Positions 43,664 to 52,753 are shown, numbered from the stretch's first letter. The stretch: DNA of 64,000 nucleotides from Deferrisoma camini S3R1 (GCF_000526155.1 NZ_JAFN01000001.1:1885014-1949013); one strand, 5' to 3'. The notes: generated by a model not told the origin, from the letters alone. Numbers and translations are program-made.

Positions 43664-44278
43664 TTACCCTTCTCCGTCGTAGGGCCCCCCAGGGTCGATG
43701 GGGGCTTCTCCGTCATCCGGTCGGCTCACCCGGGCCTTGAGGCGGGGGAGCACTTGGGAGAAGGCGGGGTGGTCGCGGCCGCCCAGGAGGGCGAACAGTA
43801 GGACCTCGGTGGTGAGGGGCACGGCCCCGGCCCGCACTAGGAGCTCCCGGCCCACCCGCTGGTCGCGGGGGGTCCGGGAGAACACGGCGTCGTCCAGGAA
43901 CGCCACGGTGCGGCCCCGCCCCAGGAGCCCCACCGCGGTCTGGAGCACGCACACGTGGGTCTCGACCCCGAGCAGCACGAGCCAGGGCCGGTCTAGGTCC
44001 TCCAGGGCCTGGAAGCTCTCTGGGTCGGCCGTGGCGTCGTAGCGGGCCTTGGCGACGACCCGGGCGCCGGGGGCGGCCCCGAGCACCCGGCCGTGGGTGG
44101 GGCCGAGCCGGTCCGGGTCCAGTTCCAGGATCAGGGTGGGGAGCCCCAGGGGCGCCAGGAGGTCCAGCGCCCCGGCCGCGGACTCGACCACCCGCCGGGC
44201 CCGCCGGGGCGGGTAAGCCTTGAGCAGCCCCGGCTGCACGTCGATCACCACCAGGCCAGCCCCGGCCCGGCCCGGCAT
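43664..44278 (-). CDS. isochorismatase-family hydrolase
   Basis: A 204-residue protein. Catalytic Asp is in GLVVIDVQPGLLKAY, Lys in ARVVAKARYDA, and Cys in LLGVETHVCVLQTAVGLL, the full D-K-C triad. It is a different subgroup from 41105-41785, closer to nicotinamidase-like cysteine hydrolases. The ATG at 44278 follows GGAGGGCGGTG. It is divergent from the transporter at 44578, with no promoter resolved in the 299-base gap. Substrate unknown. Confidence 0.88.
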   Translation of the reverse strand: MPGRAGAGLVVIDVQPGLLKAYPPRRARRVVESAAGALDLLAPLGLPTLILELDPDRLGPTHGRVLGAAPGARVVAKARYDATADPESFQALEDLDRPWLVLLGVETHVCVLQTAVGLLGRGRTVAFLDDAVFSRTPRDQRVGRELLVRAGAVPLTTEVLLFALLGGRDHPAFSQVLPRLKARVSRPDDGEAPIDPGGPYDGEG

Positions 44279-44577
44279 CACCGCCCTCCGACCGGGGCGC
44301 CTTCCTCCCGCGTCGCTATGATCGCACATCGTTCCCGCTCTCCTCTCCGCCAGCCCCATGCCCTCGCTCCCAAACCGGGCGGGGGCCCGCCGTTGTTGCG
44401 ACATTCCCCACCGCAGTACACTACACCGCGACCCGCCGGAGGAGGAGCCCCTGTGAGCGAACGCGTCGGAGGGCAGGAGGGAACGGTGCTGCGGCCCTGT
44501 TTCGGGCCCGCGCGGCAGTGCCCCCTCACCCTCCGAGTGGGGGGTGAGCCGCGGGGCTGCGACCGCCGGGAGATGCG

Positions 44578-45786
44578 ATGCTGAGTGCCCTGATCGTTGC
44601 CGTGGCCCTGGCGCTCGGCGCGTACCTGGCGTTTTCGCGGCGCCTGGCCGGATCGGCCCGGTGGAAGGCCACGGTCACCCCCCTGGCGTCGATCATGGGC
44701 AGCGGGTTTCTGGTGAGCGCGCCGCTGCTCGGGGGGATCGTGGGGAACCTGGCCGTGGGGTTCATGGCGGTCCTGCTCGTCCTGGCCTACGCGGTGGGCG
44801 GCGCGATCCGGTTCAACATCCGCCACTTCGAACCCCTGGAGAACCGGGGCCACGGCCCGGCCCAGGTGATCGGCGAGCTGTCCCGGATCGTGCTGTCCGG
44901 GGCGTACTTCATCTCGGTCACCTACTACCTGCAGCTCCTGGCCGCCTTCCTTCTCAACGCCGTCGGCGTCCACAGCCCCACGGCCGGACACGCGATCACC
45001 ACCGCCCTGCTGGTGGCGATCGGCGGGGTCGGCATGTGGCGAGGGCTGGGGGAGCTGGAGGGGCTCGAGAAGTACGCCGTGGCGCTGAACCTGGGGATGA
45101 TCGGGGCTCTTCTGGTGGGGCTTGCGGTGTACAACGCCGGCCTCTTGATCCACGGCCGGTGGGCGCTGCCCGCCGTGCCCTCGGACGTGGACCTGCACGA
45201 CGCCCGGGTCCTGCTGGGCCTGCTGATCGTGGTGCAGGGGTTCGAGACGTCCCGGTACCTGGGGGACGAGCACCCGGCCGCCCTCCGGATCGCCACCATG
45301 CGGACCGCCCAGCTCCTGTCGGCGGCGATCTACCTGGTGTTCATCGCGCTGGTCACGGTGCTGTTCCACCCCGATCTGGGCGCGGACGTCACCGCGATCG
45401 TGGGCATGACCCGGCCGGTGTCCGCGGTGCTGCCGATCCTGCTGTCGGTGGCCGCGATCGGCAGCCAGTTCAGCGCGGCCGTGGCCGACACCGAGGGGGC
45501 CGGCGGCCTGATCGAGGACATCACCCACCGCCGGGTGCCGGTGCGGTACGCGTACCTGCTGATCCTGCTGGTCACGGTGGCTCTGGCGTGGAGCACCGAC
45601 GTCAACGGCATCATCGCGTACGCATCGCGGGCGTTCGCCCTCTTTTACACGCTCCAGTGCATCGTGGCGGTGATCGTGGCGTGGGAGGCGCGGGACCTGC
45701 CCCGGCACCGCCTGAGGGCTGCCGGGTTCGCGGGCCTGGCCGTGGCGTGCTTCGCGGTGTTCACCCTGGGGCTTCCCGCCGGTTGA
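44578..45786 (+). CDS. APC-superfamily-like integral membrane transporter
   Basis: A 402-residue membrane protein with about 10-11 hydrophobic helices, starting MLSALIVAVALALGAYLAF. A conserved-looking GSGFLVSAPLLGGIVGN loop in the first core helix pair recalls the broken helix of amino-acid/polyamine transporters. FETSRYLGDEHPAALRIATM and an acidic VADTEGAGGLIEDITHRR lie later. I recognise no specific substrate. GGAGATGCG is close to the ATG. Confidence 0.75.
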   Translation: MLSALIVAVALALGAYLAFSRRLAGSARWKATVTPLASIMGSGFLVSAPLLGGIVGNLAVGFMAVLLVLAYAVGGAIRFNIRHFEPLENRGHGPAQVIGELSRIVLSGAYFISVTYYLQLLAAFLLNAVGVHSPTAGHAITTALLVAIGGVGMWRGLGELEGLEKYAVALNLGMIGALLVGLAVYNAGLLIHGRWALPAVPSDVDLHDARVLLGLLIVVQGFETSRYLGDEHPAALRIATMRTAQLLSAAIYLVFIALVTVLFHPDLGADVTAIVGMTRPVSAVLPILLSVAAIGSQFSAAVADTEGAGGLIEDITHRRVPVRYAYLLILLVTVALAWSTDVNGIIAYASRAFALFYTLQCIVAVIVAWEARDLPRHRLRAAGFAGLAVACFAVFTLGLPAG

Positions 45787-45833
45787 GGCGACAAGACGTT
45801 CGCCAAGCCCCGGGGGGAACCTCTGCCCTCCCC

Positions 45834-46427
45834 TCAGCCCCGGCCGCGCAGGAACTGCACGGTCACCTCGGCGACCCGCCGGCCGTAGCGCTCGGCCGTG
45901 GCGATGTCGCCCGGGCCCGGAGCCTCGGGCGGATCCACCTGGAAGCTGGCGGCCATGGGCCCGATGAACGAGCCGACCCGGTTGGTGACCTCGGGGCCGG
46001 GGCCTCCCACGGCGTTCATGGAGTCCGGGTCGCTCTCCGCCGGGAACATGCCCGTGCCCACGTAGATCATGCCGTGCTGCATGGCGAACACCACCAGGCC
46101 CTGGAGGGTGTTGAGCTTGTCGCCGCTGAACGAGCTGGAGTTGGTGAACGCCCCGGCGATCTTGTTGCGCCAGGTGGCCGCGAACCATTTGGACACCGAG
46201 GCCTCCATGAACCGCTTCATGCCGGCCGAGATGTTGCCCATGTACGTGGCGGTGCCAAGAACGATCGCGTCGGCCGCGTCCAGCTCGTCGATGCGCTCGA
46301 CGGCCTCTTCGGCGGTGTAGAGCCGGACGTCCACGCCGTCGACGGCGGCGGCGCCCCGCGCCACGGCCTTGGCCTGCAGCTCGGTGTGGCCGTACTGGGA
46401 GTGATAAACGATCGCGACGGTTGCCAT
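45834..46427 (-). CDS. flavodoxin-fold NAD(P)H:quinone oxidoreductase (WrbA-like)
   Basis: A 197-residue flavodoxin-like protein. FMN-binding residues are in VAIVYHSQYGHTELQAKAV, then DAIVLGTATYMGNISAGMKRFME and the typical insertion AGAFTNSSSFSGDKLNTLQGL. WrbA-type enzymes reduce quinones by two electrons. The ATG at 46427 follows GAGGAGGGCCCATC. The length equals the family norm. Confidence 0.9.
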   Translation of the reverse strand: MATVAIVYHSQYGHTELQAKAVARGAAAVDGVDVRLYTAEEAVERIDELDAADAIVLGTATYMGNISAGMKRFMEASVSKWFAATWRNKIAGAFTNSSSFSGDKLNTLQGLVVFAMQHGMIYVGTGMFPAESDPDSMNAVGGPGPEVTNRVGSFIGPMAASFQVDPPEAPGPGDIATAERYGRRVAEVTVQFLRGRG

Positions 46428-46581
46428 GATGGGCCCTCCTCGTCTGCAGTGGACTGTGCGAGTCGAAGCCGACTCTACACCGCCCCGCCAGACCTGCAAG
46501 GCCGGGAGGGCCGCAGCCGCTGAAAAAGCCTCTTTCAGGCACTCCCTTTGCGCACAGCTCTTCCACGAGCCGGAACTCGAC

Positions 46582-47154
46582 CTACGGCTTCGCAAAGTTC
46601 ACGGTGTAGTTCTTCCCCCTGCCGCAACTCGACACGAACGCAAACCCCTGCTCTTCAGCCAGTGAACGCACGGCCTGCAGGGGCAAGAAGTCAGGGTCTC
46701 CCGGCTGCTCCGTGATCGAGAGGAGCCCTGGGCTGCGAAGGCACCTGTAGATCCCTTGGAGGCACGCTGCCCGATCAGAGACCTCGCCCAACACCGCCAC
46801 AAGAAAAACGACATCGAAACTGCCTTCACCAAAGGGCAGGTTGGTCGCGTCACCTTGCGTGAACCCCACAGAGCGCAATCCTGCCGTCCCGATCCTCCGG
46901 CGTGCCCTCTTGAGCATCTCCGATTGCACATCGAGCACCGCCAGGTGCCCGTGCGGGATGCGCCGTGCCACCTCGACGCTGAAGTATCCCGGACCCGAGC
47001 CGATTTCCAGCACCCGAGAGTCTTGTTCGAGGTGCAGACGATCGGCCAGCTTCTGGGGGGAAAGCACCAGCCGGCGCAAGAACGAGCCCAAAAGCAACGA
47101 AAATTGGTACGGGTAGACGCCTTTTCCGAAAAACCGCCTGACGATGTCTACCAA
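46582..47154 (-). CDS. class I SAM-dependent methyltransferase
   Basis: A 190-residue Methyltransf_11-like protein with VLEIGSGPGYFSVEVARRI (motif I), AVLDVQSEMLKRA and FDVVFLVAVLGEVSDRA. The TTG start follows GGAGAGGAGCC. The target molecule is unknown. Base composition is lower in GC than its neighbours, which fits an accessory origin. A weak hairpin plus T-run (GCCTGAAAGAGGCTTTTTC) lies about 45 bases beyond the stop. Confidence 0.85.
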   Translation of the reverse strand: MVDIVRRFFGKGVYPYQFSLLLGSFLRRLVLSPQKLADRLHLEQDSRVLEIGSGPGYFSVEVARRIPHGHLAVLDVQSEMLKRARRRIGTAGLRSVGFTQGDATNLPFGEGSFDVVFLVAVLGEVSDRAACLQGIYRCLRSPGLLSITEQPGDPDFLPLQAVRSLAEEQGFAFVSSCGRGKNYTVNFAKP

Positions 47155-47284
47155 GGCTCCTCTCCGCTCACCCCACGGGCCTCCTTTCTCGCCCCGGTCA
47201 GGATCTCCTGAACCGCTTCGGGATCCTCCCGAGCCACCCTGCGCCAGGGGCCGGGCCGCGGCTCACCTTGGCGCGCCCACCCCC

Positions 47285-47389
47285 ACCCTCTCGTCGCAGG
47301 CCTCCTGTTCCCTGCCTCGCCCGAGCACCTTCAGACTCCGGCACGTGCTGCCCCAGTCCAGGCAGGTCGATCCGGGCGCTTCGCGGCAT
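47285..47389 (-). pseudogene. internally deleted remnant of the REP-associated transposase
   Basis: The minus strand from 47389 starts MPRSARIDLPGLGQHV, like the intact transposase at 48721-49722. It then jumps in another frame to RSLKVLGRGREQEACDERV, which matches transposase residues about 200-220. Some 190 codons are missing. It precedes the sulfite-reductase-like gene at 47585. Confidence 0.75.
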
Positions 47390-47584
47390 CCCCCGCTACC
47401 ACGCATCCCCAATTCTCGCAACTACGACGCCCCGGCCCTGCAGGGGCATCCGGGGCGGCCCGGCCTCGATCGCCGTTTGACCCCTGGGGGTGCCGGGGGT
47501 AGCCTTTTCGGGAAAGCGCGGTGGCCCCCGGGCGGCTGCTTTCGTCCCCTGGAGGGCGCTCCCGGACACGAAAAGGAGAGAAGC

Positions 47585-48391
47585 ATGGACACCTCGGCCC
47601 GGCCCGACAACGAGCTTCGCAGAGCCACGATGGAGCGCAAGAAAGCGCCGGGGCACCGATGCCTCGGGCGGCAGCGGGACGGCAAATACGCGCTCTCCGT
47701 GGGGGTTCCCACGGGGTGTCTGTCCCCTTCGCAGCTCCGGAGCCTAGCCGACATCGTGGAGAGGTACGGGAGCGTCGGCCACCTCTCGACGGCCCAGAGC
47801 CTGATCATCGTGGGGATCGACGGGGAGCACTACTACGAGGCCAGGCAGGCCGTGATGGACGCGGGCCTCGACGTGCGCTCCATCGGCAGGGACGTGCGGC
47901 AGGTGAAGTGCTGCCCGGGCGCGGACTTCTCTCCCTTCGGCCTCCAGCGAACCCTTCCCCTGGCGACCCTGCTGGAGGAGACGTTCCGGGGGGTCCCCAC
48001 GCCCATGAAGTTCAAGATCAGCGTGTCCGGATGCCCCAACTGCTGTGCCAACACGAAGCTCAACGACTTCGGGATCCACGGCACGGTGGACGGCTGGAAG
48101 GTGTTCGTGGGGGGGAAGATGGGCAACACCCCGGTGATCGGCCGGGAGATCGCCTCGTCCGTGCCCACGGACGACGTGCCGAGGTACCTGGCGGCCGTCA
48201 TCCGCACGTACCGGGACCGGGCCGAGCCCGACGAGCGCCTCGCCGCCACCATCGAGCGCATCGGGCTCGACGCGTTCCGGGAGGCGGTGGAGGGGTGCCT
48301 CGACCTTCCCTACGACGATCTGGCCGCCATGGCCAGGGAGGCGCGCGAGGAGGCGGCCCGCTGCCAGTGCATCGGTCCCCTCGGCGCATGA
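47585..48391 (+). CDS. small sulfite/nitrite reductase-like siroheme Fe-S protein
   Basis: A 268-residue protein with a ferredoxin-like half domain (LSVGVPTGCLSPSQLRSLADI) followed by the siroheme/[4Fe-4S] signature: VKCCPGADFSPFG and SVSGCPNCCANTKLNDFG (C-x5-C ... C-x3-C type). It is far shorter than assimilatory enzymes (about 550) and resembles the small one-repeat 'Fsr/NirB-like' proteins of anaerobes. Redox partner and substrate are unknown. AAAAGGAGAGAAGC precedes the ATG. It is bracketed by direct repeats with CTGAACCGCTTCGGGA (47208 and 48486) and by transposase sequences. Confidence 0.82.
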   Translation: MDTSARPDNELRRATMERKKAPGHRCLGRQRDGKYALSVGVPTGCLSPSQLRSLADIVERYGSVGHLSTAQSLIIVGIDGEHYYEARQAVMDAGLDVRSIGRDVRQVKCCPGADFSPFGLQRTLPLATLLEETFRGVPTPMKFKISVSGCPNCCANTKLNDFGIHGTVDGWKVFVGGKMGNTPVIGREIASSVPTDDVPRYLAAVIRTYRDRAEPDERLAATIERIGLDAFREAVEGCLDLPYDDLAAMAREAREEAARCQCIGPLGA

Positions 48392-48591
48392 CCCGGCCGC
48401 CAGCCCTTCCGGCGTGACCCCGGAGGGCCGCTCATCCCCTTTCAGCGGATTTGCTTTCTCCCCCGGCCAGGGTCTCCCAGGGTCTCTGAACCGCTTCGGG
48501 ACTCCCTATGCCGGCCCCGCAGGGGGGCGAAGCACGTGGTAGTCCTGGTCACCCGCAAGCGCCCACGCCAACAATCGGGCCTCCCCTCCCC

Positions 48592-48736
48592 CTCGACAAC
48601 CGGGAGGGACGCTGCTGGACAACCGGGAGGGACGCTGCTGCGTAGTTGCCTAGCGCTTCCTCACGCACCCTCTACCGGACAACCGGGAGGGACGCTGCTG
48701 CGTAGTTGCCTAGCGCTTCCTCACGCACCCTCTACC
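48592..48736. repeat. 60-base tandem repeat at the transposase 3' end
   Basis: Two identical 60-base units (48617-48676 and 48677-48736, from GGACAACCGGGAGGGACGCTG to ...CACCCTCTACC) follow a partial unit (48592-48616). Each contains GCTGCTGCGTAGTTGCCTAG, related to the complement of the REP GCAACTAGGCAGCTGC. The second unit includes the last codons of the transposase. Confidence 0.85.
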
Positions 48737-49722
48737 GCGTCTCCGCCCAAAACGTCCCGAAGCACCTCCGGCTCCGCCCGGGCCACCTTCCGCCCACGCG
48801 CCAAGCACCGGCTCGCGCCCGATCGCCCAAGCCTTAGAATCCGCCCCACCTCCGTAGCCTTCAGCCCCAGCACGTCCACCCCAACGTGGCACACCAGCCC
48901 CCGCGCGTCGCTCACCCGCGAATCCGTGCTCCGCCGCAGCACTCGCTCGGGTTCCAGCCCGTAGCGTGCAGCCACCCGCTCCACCACCTCCTCTACTGTC
49001 CACGGCGGCCGCACCACGTCCCGTAACTCCTCCCGACGCCACAGCTCCTCCACGAACGCCCCGCTTCCCAGCACCCGCTCGTCGTATGCCTCCCTCTCCT
49101 TCCCAGGCCCAAGGACCTTGAGGCTCCGGCGCAGCCCGCCCCCCACCAGCTCGTCCCGCCGGCCTTGCTTCACCCCGGCCGCCACGAACCGCTCGTATTC
49201 TTGCCTTGCCTCCCCGACCGTTCGGCCGAACCGCCGCAGAACCTCTTCCTCCGCCTGCCCCGGAAGCTCCCGCGCCCCCATCAGCACCGCGTGCCCGCTC
49301 CACCGGTACCGGCGAAGCCCCTCCACCCCCGGCACCAGGCCGGCCCGAACGGGGTTCAGGTGGATGTACCGGACCAACTCCAACAGGTACGGCTCCTCCT
49401 CGCACACGATCGACTTGTACCGGTTCTGGAACAAATGCCCGCTGCGGGCGTGGCGCTTGTTGAAGGTCCCGGCGTAGCCCGTGAGGAGCCGGCGCATGAA
49501 CGTGGACAGCGGCACGTCCCAACGCCGAAGCAGCAGGTGCACGTGGTTCGACAACAGCGCCCAGGCCAGGCACTCGGTGCCGGTGTCCACCAGGAGCGAG
49601 CTCAGTCGGGCCACAAACCGCTCCCGATCCTCCTCGTCGCGAAAGATCACCTCGCGGGCCACCCCACGCACGATCACGTGCTGCAACAGTCCAGGTAGGT
49701 CGATTCGGGCGCTTCTCGGCAT
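48721..49722 (-). mobile_element. rayT: REP-associated tyrosine transposase (intact copy)
   Basis: A 333-residue Y1/HUH transposase. The start MPRSARIDLPGLLQHVIVRG follows AGGAGGTGGGGT. The HUH motif is NHVHLLLR and the catalytic Tyr is in YIHLNPVRAG. A C-terminal helix-turn-helix-like region (GLKATEVGRILRLGRSGASRCLARG) resembles DnaA-C/Chromosomal-replication binding modules often found in such proteins. Family members act on REP palindromes. REPs (GATTCGCAACTAGGCAGCTG CGTCC) lie at 49749-49778 and beyond. It is nearly identical over 640 bases to the truncated copy at 50779-51402. Confidence 0.93.
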
Positions 49723-49748
49723 ACCCCACCTCCTGGCGCACCTCGCTT

Positions 49749-49778
49749 CGATTCGCAACTAGGCAGCTGCGTCCCCCT
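49749..49778. repeat. REP palindrome upstream of rayT
   Basis: CGATTCGCAACTAGGCAGCT followed by GCGTCCCCCT, centred on the GCAGCTGC palindrome. The same 30 bases recur at 51429-51458 and 51469-51498. Confidence 0.8.
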
Positions 49779-49788
49779 GAACCTCCCT

Positions 49789-50478
49789 TCAGGAACGGAT
49801 CCCCGAAACCGGCCCCCCGATGTGGCGAGACCGCTCTCCCATCCCCGTAGCCCCCACGGGGCACACGCTCACACACAGCCCGCAGCCGTAGCACCGATCG
49901 GCAGCGTACACCATCCGCCCCGCGTCTAGAGCCCGTGCCCCGAACACGCACCGATCCACACACGCACCGCAGTGGAGGCAGGCGTCCCGGTCCGTCACAG
50001 CGACGTACTCCGAGCGGGCTACCAGATCCACGCGGCCTCGCCCTTTCAGAAGGTAGAGGTCGTGACAGCAACATTCGCAGCAACTGCACACTGCGAACAC
50101 CTCCCGATGCTCGTTGTACAGCGTGAGGTGGACCAACCCCTTCTCGTCCGCCCGCTCCACGGCTGCTCGTGCCTCGTCCAGCGACACCTTCCGAGCCCTT
50201 CCCCGTGCGACATTGCGCTCGGCGAACGACCCCAGATACAGACATACGTCCAGCGGCTTGTCGCACCGGCGGGCCAGGGCCCGACACATGCAATCGGCTA
50301 GGGCGATGAAAGGGCTCGCCTGCAAGTACTCGATCACCTGATTGCCCGGCATAATCCATTGCCGGAGCTTGAAAGACTTGCCCACCGGCACGACTTTAGA
50401 AGAGTGGGTCATCTTCCCTTCGGCGATCCACCGGTCGTACCGGGCCACGGTCGCGTCGACGTACTCATTCCATCGCAT
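49789..50478 (-). CDS. 4Fe-4S ferredoxin-type protein with Cys-rich middle
   Basis: A 229-residue iron-sulfur protein. Two [4Fe-4S] ferredoxin motifs end it: CLHCGACVDRC (Cys 167-177) and CYGCGLCVSVC (196-206). Ahead lie CMCRALARRC (63-72) and an unusual CSCCECCC run (131-138). This layout matches ferredoxin-like proteins common in anaerobic deltaproteobacteria; the partner is unknown. ATG at 50478 follows AAAGGATGGCCC. It lies between two copies of the transposase, so it may have been moved with them. Confidence 0.85.
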   Translation of the reverse strand: MRWNEYVDATVARYDRWIAEGKMTHSSKVVPVGKSFKLRQWIMPGNQVIEYLQASPFIALADCMCRALARRCDKPLDVCLYLGSFAERNVARGRARKVSLDEARAAVERADEKGLVHLTLYNEHREVFAVCSCCECCCHDLYLLKGRGRVDLVARSEYVAVTDRDACLHCGACVDRCVFGARALDAGRMVYAADRCYGCGLCVSVCPVGATGMGERSRHIGGPVSGIRS

Positions 50479-50519
50479 GGGCCATCCTTTGTTCAGCCTG
50501 AGTTGGGGACCAGGAGGCT

Positions 50520-50745
50520 TCAGCCCGTCCCGGTTGCATTGCGGCACGCCACCATGTACCGGTACCCGTAAGTGACCACCGTTTGCCCCCTCTGGTTGGC
50601 ACCCTCGCACCGGATAGAAGCGAACCCCCGCCCCGGCCGGCTCCGGGAACGACGGAGATCGCACCACCATGCTTTCACGGCCAAAGTGTCCCCAGGCCTT
50701 ACCGGGGCGTGCATCTTGGCCTCGGGAAGAGGAAGGAAGAGGAAG
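50520..50745 (-). pseudogene. remnant of a MaoC-like hydratase
   Basis: The minus-strand frame contains MHAPVRPGDTLAVKAWW, RRSRSRPGRGFASIRCEGAN and QRGQTVVTYGYRYMV, which match the C-terminal half of MaoC-type (R)-hydratases. No N-terminal half or start with a ribosome site exists; the frame runs straight into the truncated transposase copy. It is a fragment left by a rearrangement. Confidence 0.6.
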
Positions 50746-50778
50746 GGACACTCTATAGTCCCTCCGAACACCCCTTTC

Positions 50779-51402
50779 CTTCCCCGGCCCAAGGACCTTG
50801 AGGCTCCGGCGCAGCCCGCCCCCCACCAGCTCGTCCCGCCGGCCCTGCTTCACCCCGGCGGCCACGAACCGCTCGTATTCTTGCCTTGCCTCCCGGACCG
50901 TTCGGCCGAACCGCCGCAGAACCTCTTCCTCCGCCTGCCCCGGAAGCTCCCGCGCCCCCATCAGCACCGCGTGCCCGCTCCACCGGTACCGGCGAAGCCC
51001 CTCCACCCCCGGCACCAGGCCGGCCCGAACGGGGTTCAGGTGGATGTACCGGACCAACTCCAACAGGTACGGCTCCTCCTCGCACACGATCGACTTGTAC
51101 CGGTTCTGGAACAAATGTCCGCTGCGGCCGTGGCGCTTGTTGAAGGTCACGGCGTACCCCGTGAGGAGCCGGCGCATGAACGTGGACAGCGGCACGTCCC
51201 ACCGCCGAAGCAGCAGGTGCACGTGGTTCGACAACAGCGCCCAGGCCAGGCACTCGGTACCGGTGTCCACCAGGAGCGAGCTCAGCCGGACCACAAACCG
51301 CTCGCGATCCTCCTCGTCGCGAAAGATCACCTCGCGGGCCACCCCACGCACGATCACGTGCTGCAACAGTCCAGGTAGGTCGATTCGGGCGCTTCTCGGC
51401 AT
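50779..51402 (-). pseudogene. rayT: truncated copy of the REP-associated tyrosine transposase
   Basis: Starts MPRSARIDLPGLLQHV at 51402 with the same AGGAGGTGGGGT site and follows the intact copy almost base for base through SLKVLGPGKER. Homology then stops near 50779 and the MaoC remnant begins. The HUH motif and catalytic Tyr are retained; about 125 C-terminal residues are lost. Confidence 0.88.
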
Positions 51403-51428
51403 ACCCCACCTCCTGGCGCACTTCGCTT

Positions 51429-51510
51429 CGATTCGCAACTAGGCAGCTGCGTCCCCCTGCCCCCCCCCCGATTCGCAACTAGGCAGCTGCGTCCCCCTGC
51501 CCCCCCCCGG
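51429..51510. repeat. tandem REP palindromes with C-runs
   Basis: Two copies of the 30-base REP (51429-51458, 51469-51498), each followed by a run of about nine or ten C. A single copy lies at the same place before the intact transposase. Confidence 0.85.
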
Positions 51511-51534
51511 AAGAACCTCTGAACCCCCCTTACG

Positions 51535-51560
51535 CAAAACCGAGAAAAACCTCGGTTCAG
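51535..51560 (-). terminator. candidate terminator after the TIR gene
   Basis: On the minus strand the hairpin ACCGAG-GTTTTT-CTCGGT is followed by TTTGCG, about 50 bases beyond the TIR gene stop. The T-run is short. Confidence 0.45.
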
Positions 51561-51598
51561 GGACCGTTTTCGCCTTGACCGGAGGAGGCCATATACGT

Positions 51599-51605
51599 GT
51601 TGGGC
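51599..51605 (-). other. integron-type core site (3' side of TIR cassette)
   Basis: GTTGGGC on the plus strand (GCCCAAC on the gene's strand), fitting the RYYYAAC consensus. It starts 1 base beyond the TAA stop of the TIR gene. No complete attC palindrome follows. Confidence 0.5.
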
Positions 51606-51606
51606 G

Positions 51607-52737
51607 TTATTTTTCATCAACAAGTCCCTCACGCTCAAGTACTCGACGTATATCTTCAAAAATAGCTGAAATATTTCCCTTAGGAAACCTAATCTGTCCT
51701 AGTCCCTGAATATTCGAAAATTCCTCGCAACCCTCTTCTAATAAGATTATTGCACGCTCAAAACCCAAACGCCCTTGAAATAATCCAGCCTCGTGTATAA
51801 CATTTTGCCTAGCGTGCTGTTTTCCGTCCGCTTGCTCATCTTCTGCAGTCATAATGAGGAATGCAATTGCTGCTTCATCAAGCATCTGAGACAATCTAGC
51901 TATATTTGTAAATCCTGCCACAGGCACACGATTAAACTCATCCCAAGGAAGATGCATTCGATCCTGAATAAAGTCTTTCAAATCTTTCCAGACAGCGGAC
52001 CTTCCATGACCAATGAATACATTTGTCCCTATGCGTTCAGATTGCACCTTATGCTTCTCGACATTCTGAAGATGCGAAGCTGCACGACGACTTAATTTGG
52101 AGAGCTCTTTGCAAGCGGTAAATGGATAACGAATAGCATGGATCGATGCAAGCACGCTTAAGTGTGGTGGCGTATGCAGGCCCGCTTGGATGGCTGGCAT
52201 ATCCCTTGACATCATTTGTCCTTTAGGACGAATGGCTTCAATAAAATCACTCGCTCCAAATATTTTTAGATTTTCTACTTTCTCAGTAATATCAGCCAGA
52301 AACTTATCATCCTTTCTATTAGATAGGGCACTGGATAACAACGAAACAATTCGCGCTTGAGCTTCCTCAAATTCTTCTGCTATAGAAGTCGCTTTCTCTT
52401 CTTGAAAATGAATATCTGGATTGCCAGCAATTCCCTCTATAGCCGACACAACATCCTCAAATCTATATTCCCTCCAATCACCGATGGTTTCTTGAACAGC
52501 AAAGGTATCCATCAAACCCCACTCTTGGCTAAAACGTGCACCAGGCGGAGGAGGAGACAAATCTTTATAATAGACTCTGGAATGATATCCTAGCCATGAA
52601 CCGCTCCATGCTTTACCAACATCCTCTGCAGCATCAGCTAGTTTTTGCAGGGGCTCACTAAAATCCGTGTTCTGCAGAATATCACTCTGCTTTTGCAGAC
52701 TATCTGCGATTTCAAAAAGTTCGTCAGCTACGTTCAT
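51607..52737 (-). CDS. TIR-domain (CAP12/PCTIR type) NADase-like protein
   Basis: A 376-residue protein. Residues about 239-365 match the predicted nucleotide-binding TIR domain of Cap12/PCTIR (PF10137). It begins TNVFIGHGRSAVWKDLKDFI and has ARQNVIHEAGLFQGRLGFER; E316 is the likely catalytic Glu. Residues 1-238 are mostly helical, with no domain recognised. Such proteins deplete NAD+ in anti-phage responses. No cyclase or other partner lies next to it. The gene is plainly AT-rich (roughly 40-45% GC by eye) against this genome, with codons unlike its neighbours, and lies between integron-type core sites. Foreign origin is strongly indicated. Confidence 0.85.
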   Translation of the reverse strand: MNVADELFEIADSLQKQSDILQNTDFSEPLQKLADAAEDVGKAWSGSWLGYHSRVYYKDLSPPPPGARFSQEWGLMDTFAVQETIGDWREYRFEDVVSAIEGIAGNPDIHFQEEKATSIAEEFEEAQARIVSLLSSALSNRKDDKFLADITEKVENLKIFGASDFIEAIRPKGQMMSRDMPAIQAGLHTPPHLSVLASIHAIRYPFTACKELSKLSRRAASHLQNVEKHKVQSERIGTNVFIGHGRSAVWKDLKDFIQDRMHLPWDEFNRVPVAGFTNIARLSQMLDEAAIAFLIMTAEDEQADGKQHARQNVIHEAGLFQGRLGFERAIILLEEGCEEFSNIQGLGQIRFPKGNISAIFEDIRRVLEREGLVDEK

Positions 52738-52753
52738 GCGGCTTCCTTATTAC

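Noticed and set aside
48592-48736. CRISPR-like array
   Set aside because: The 60-base units are directly adjacent with no spacers, and they include transposase and REP sequence. No cas genes are present.
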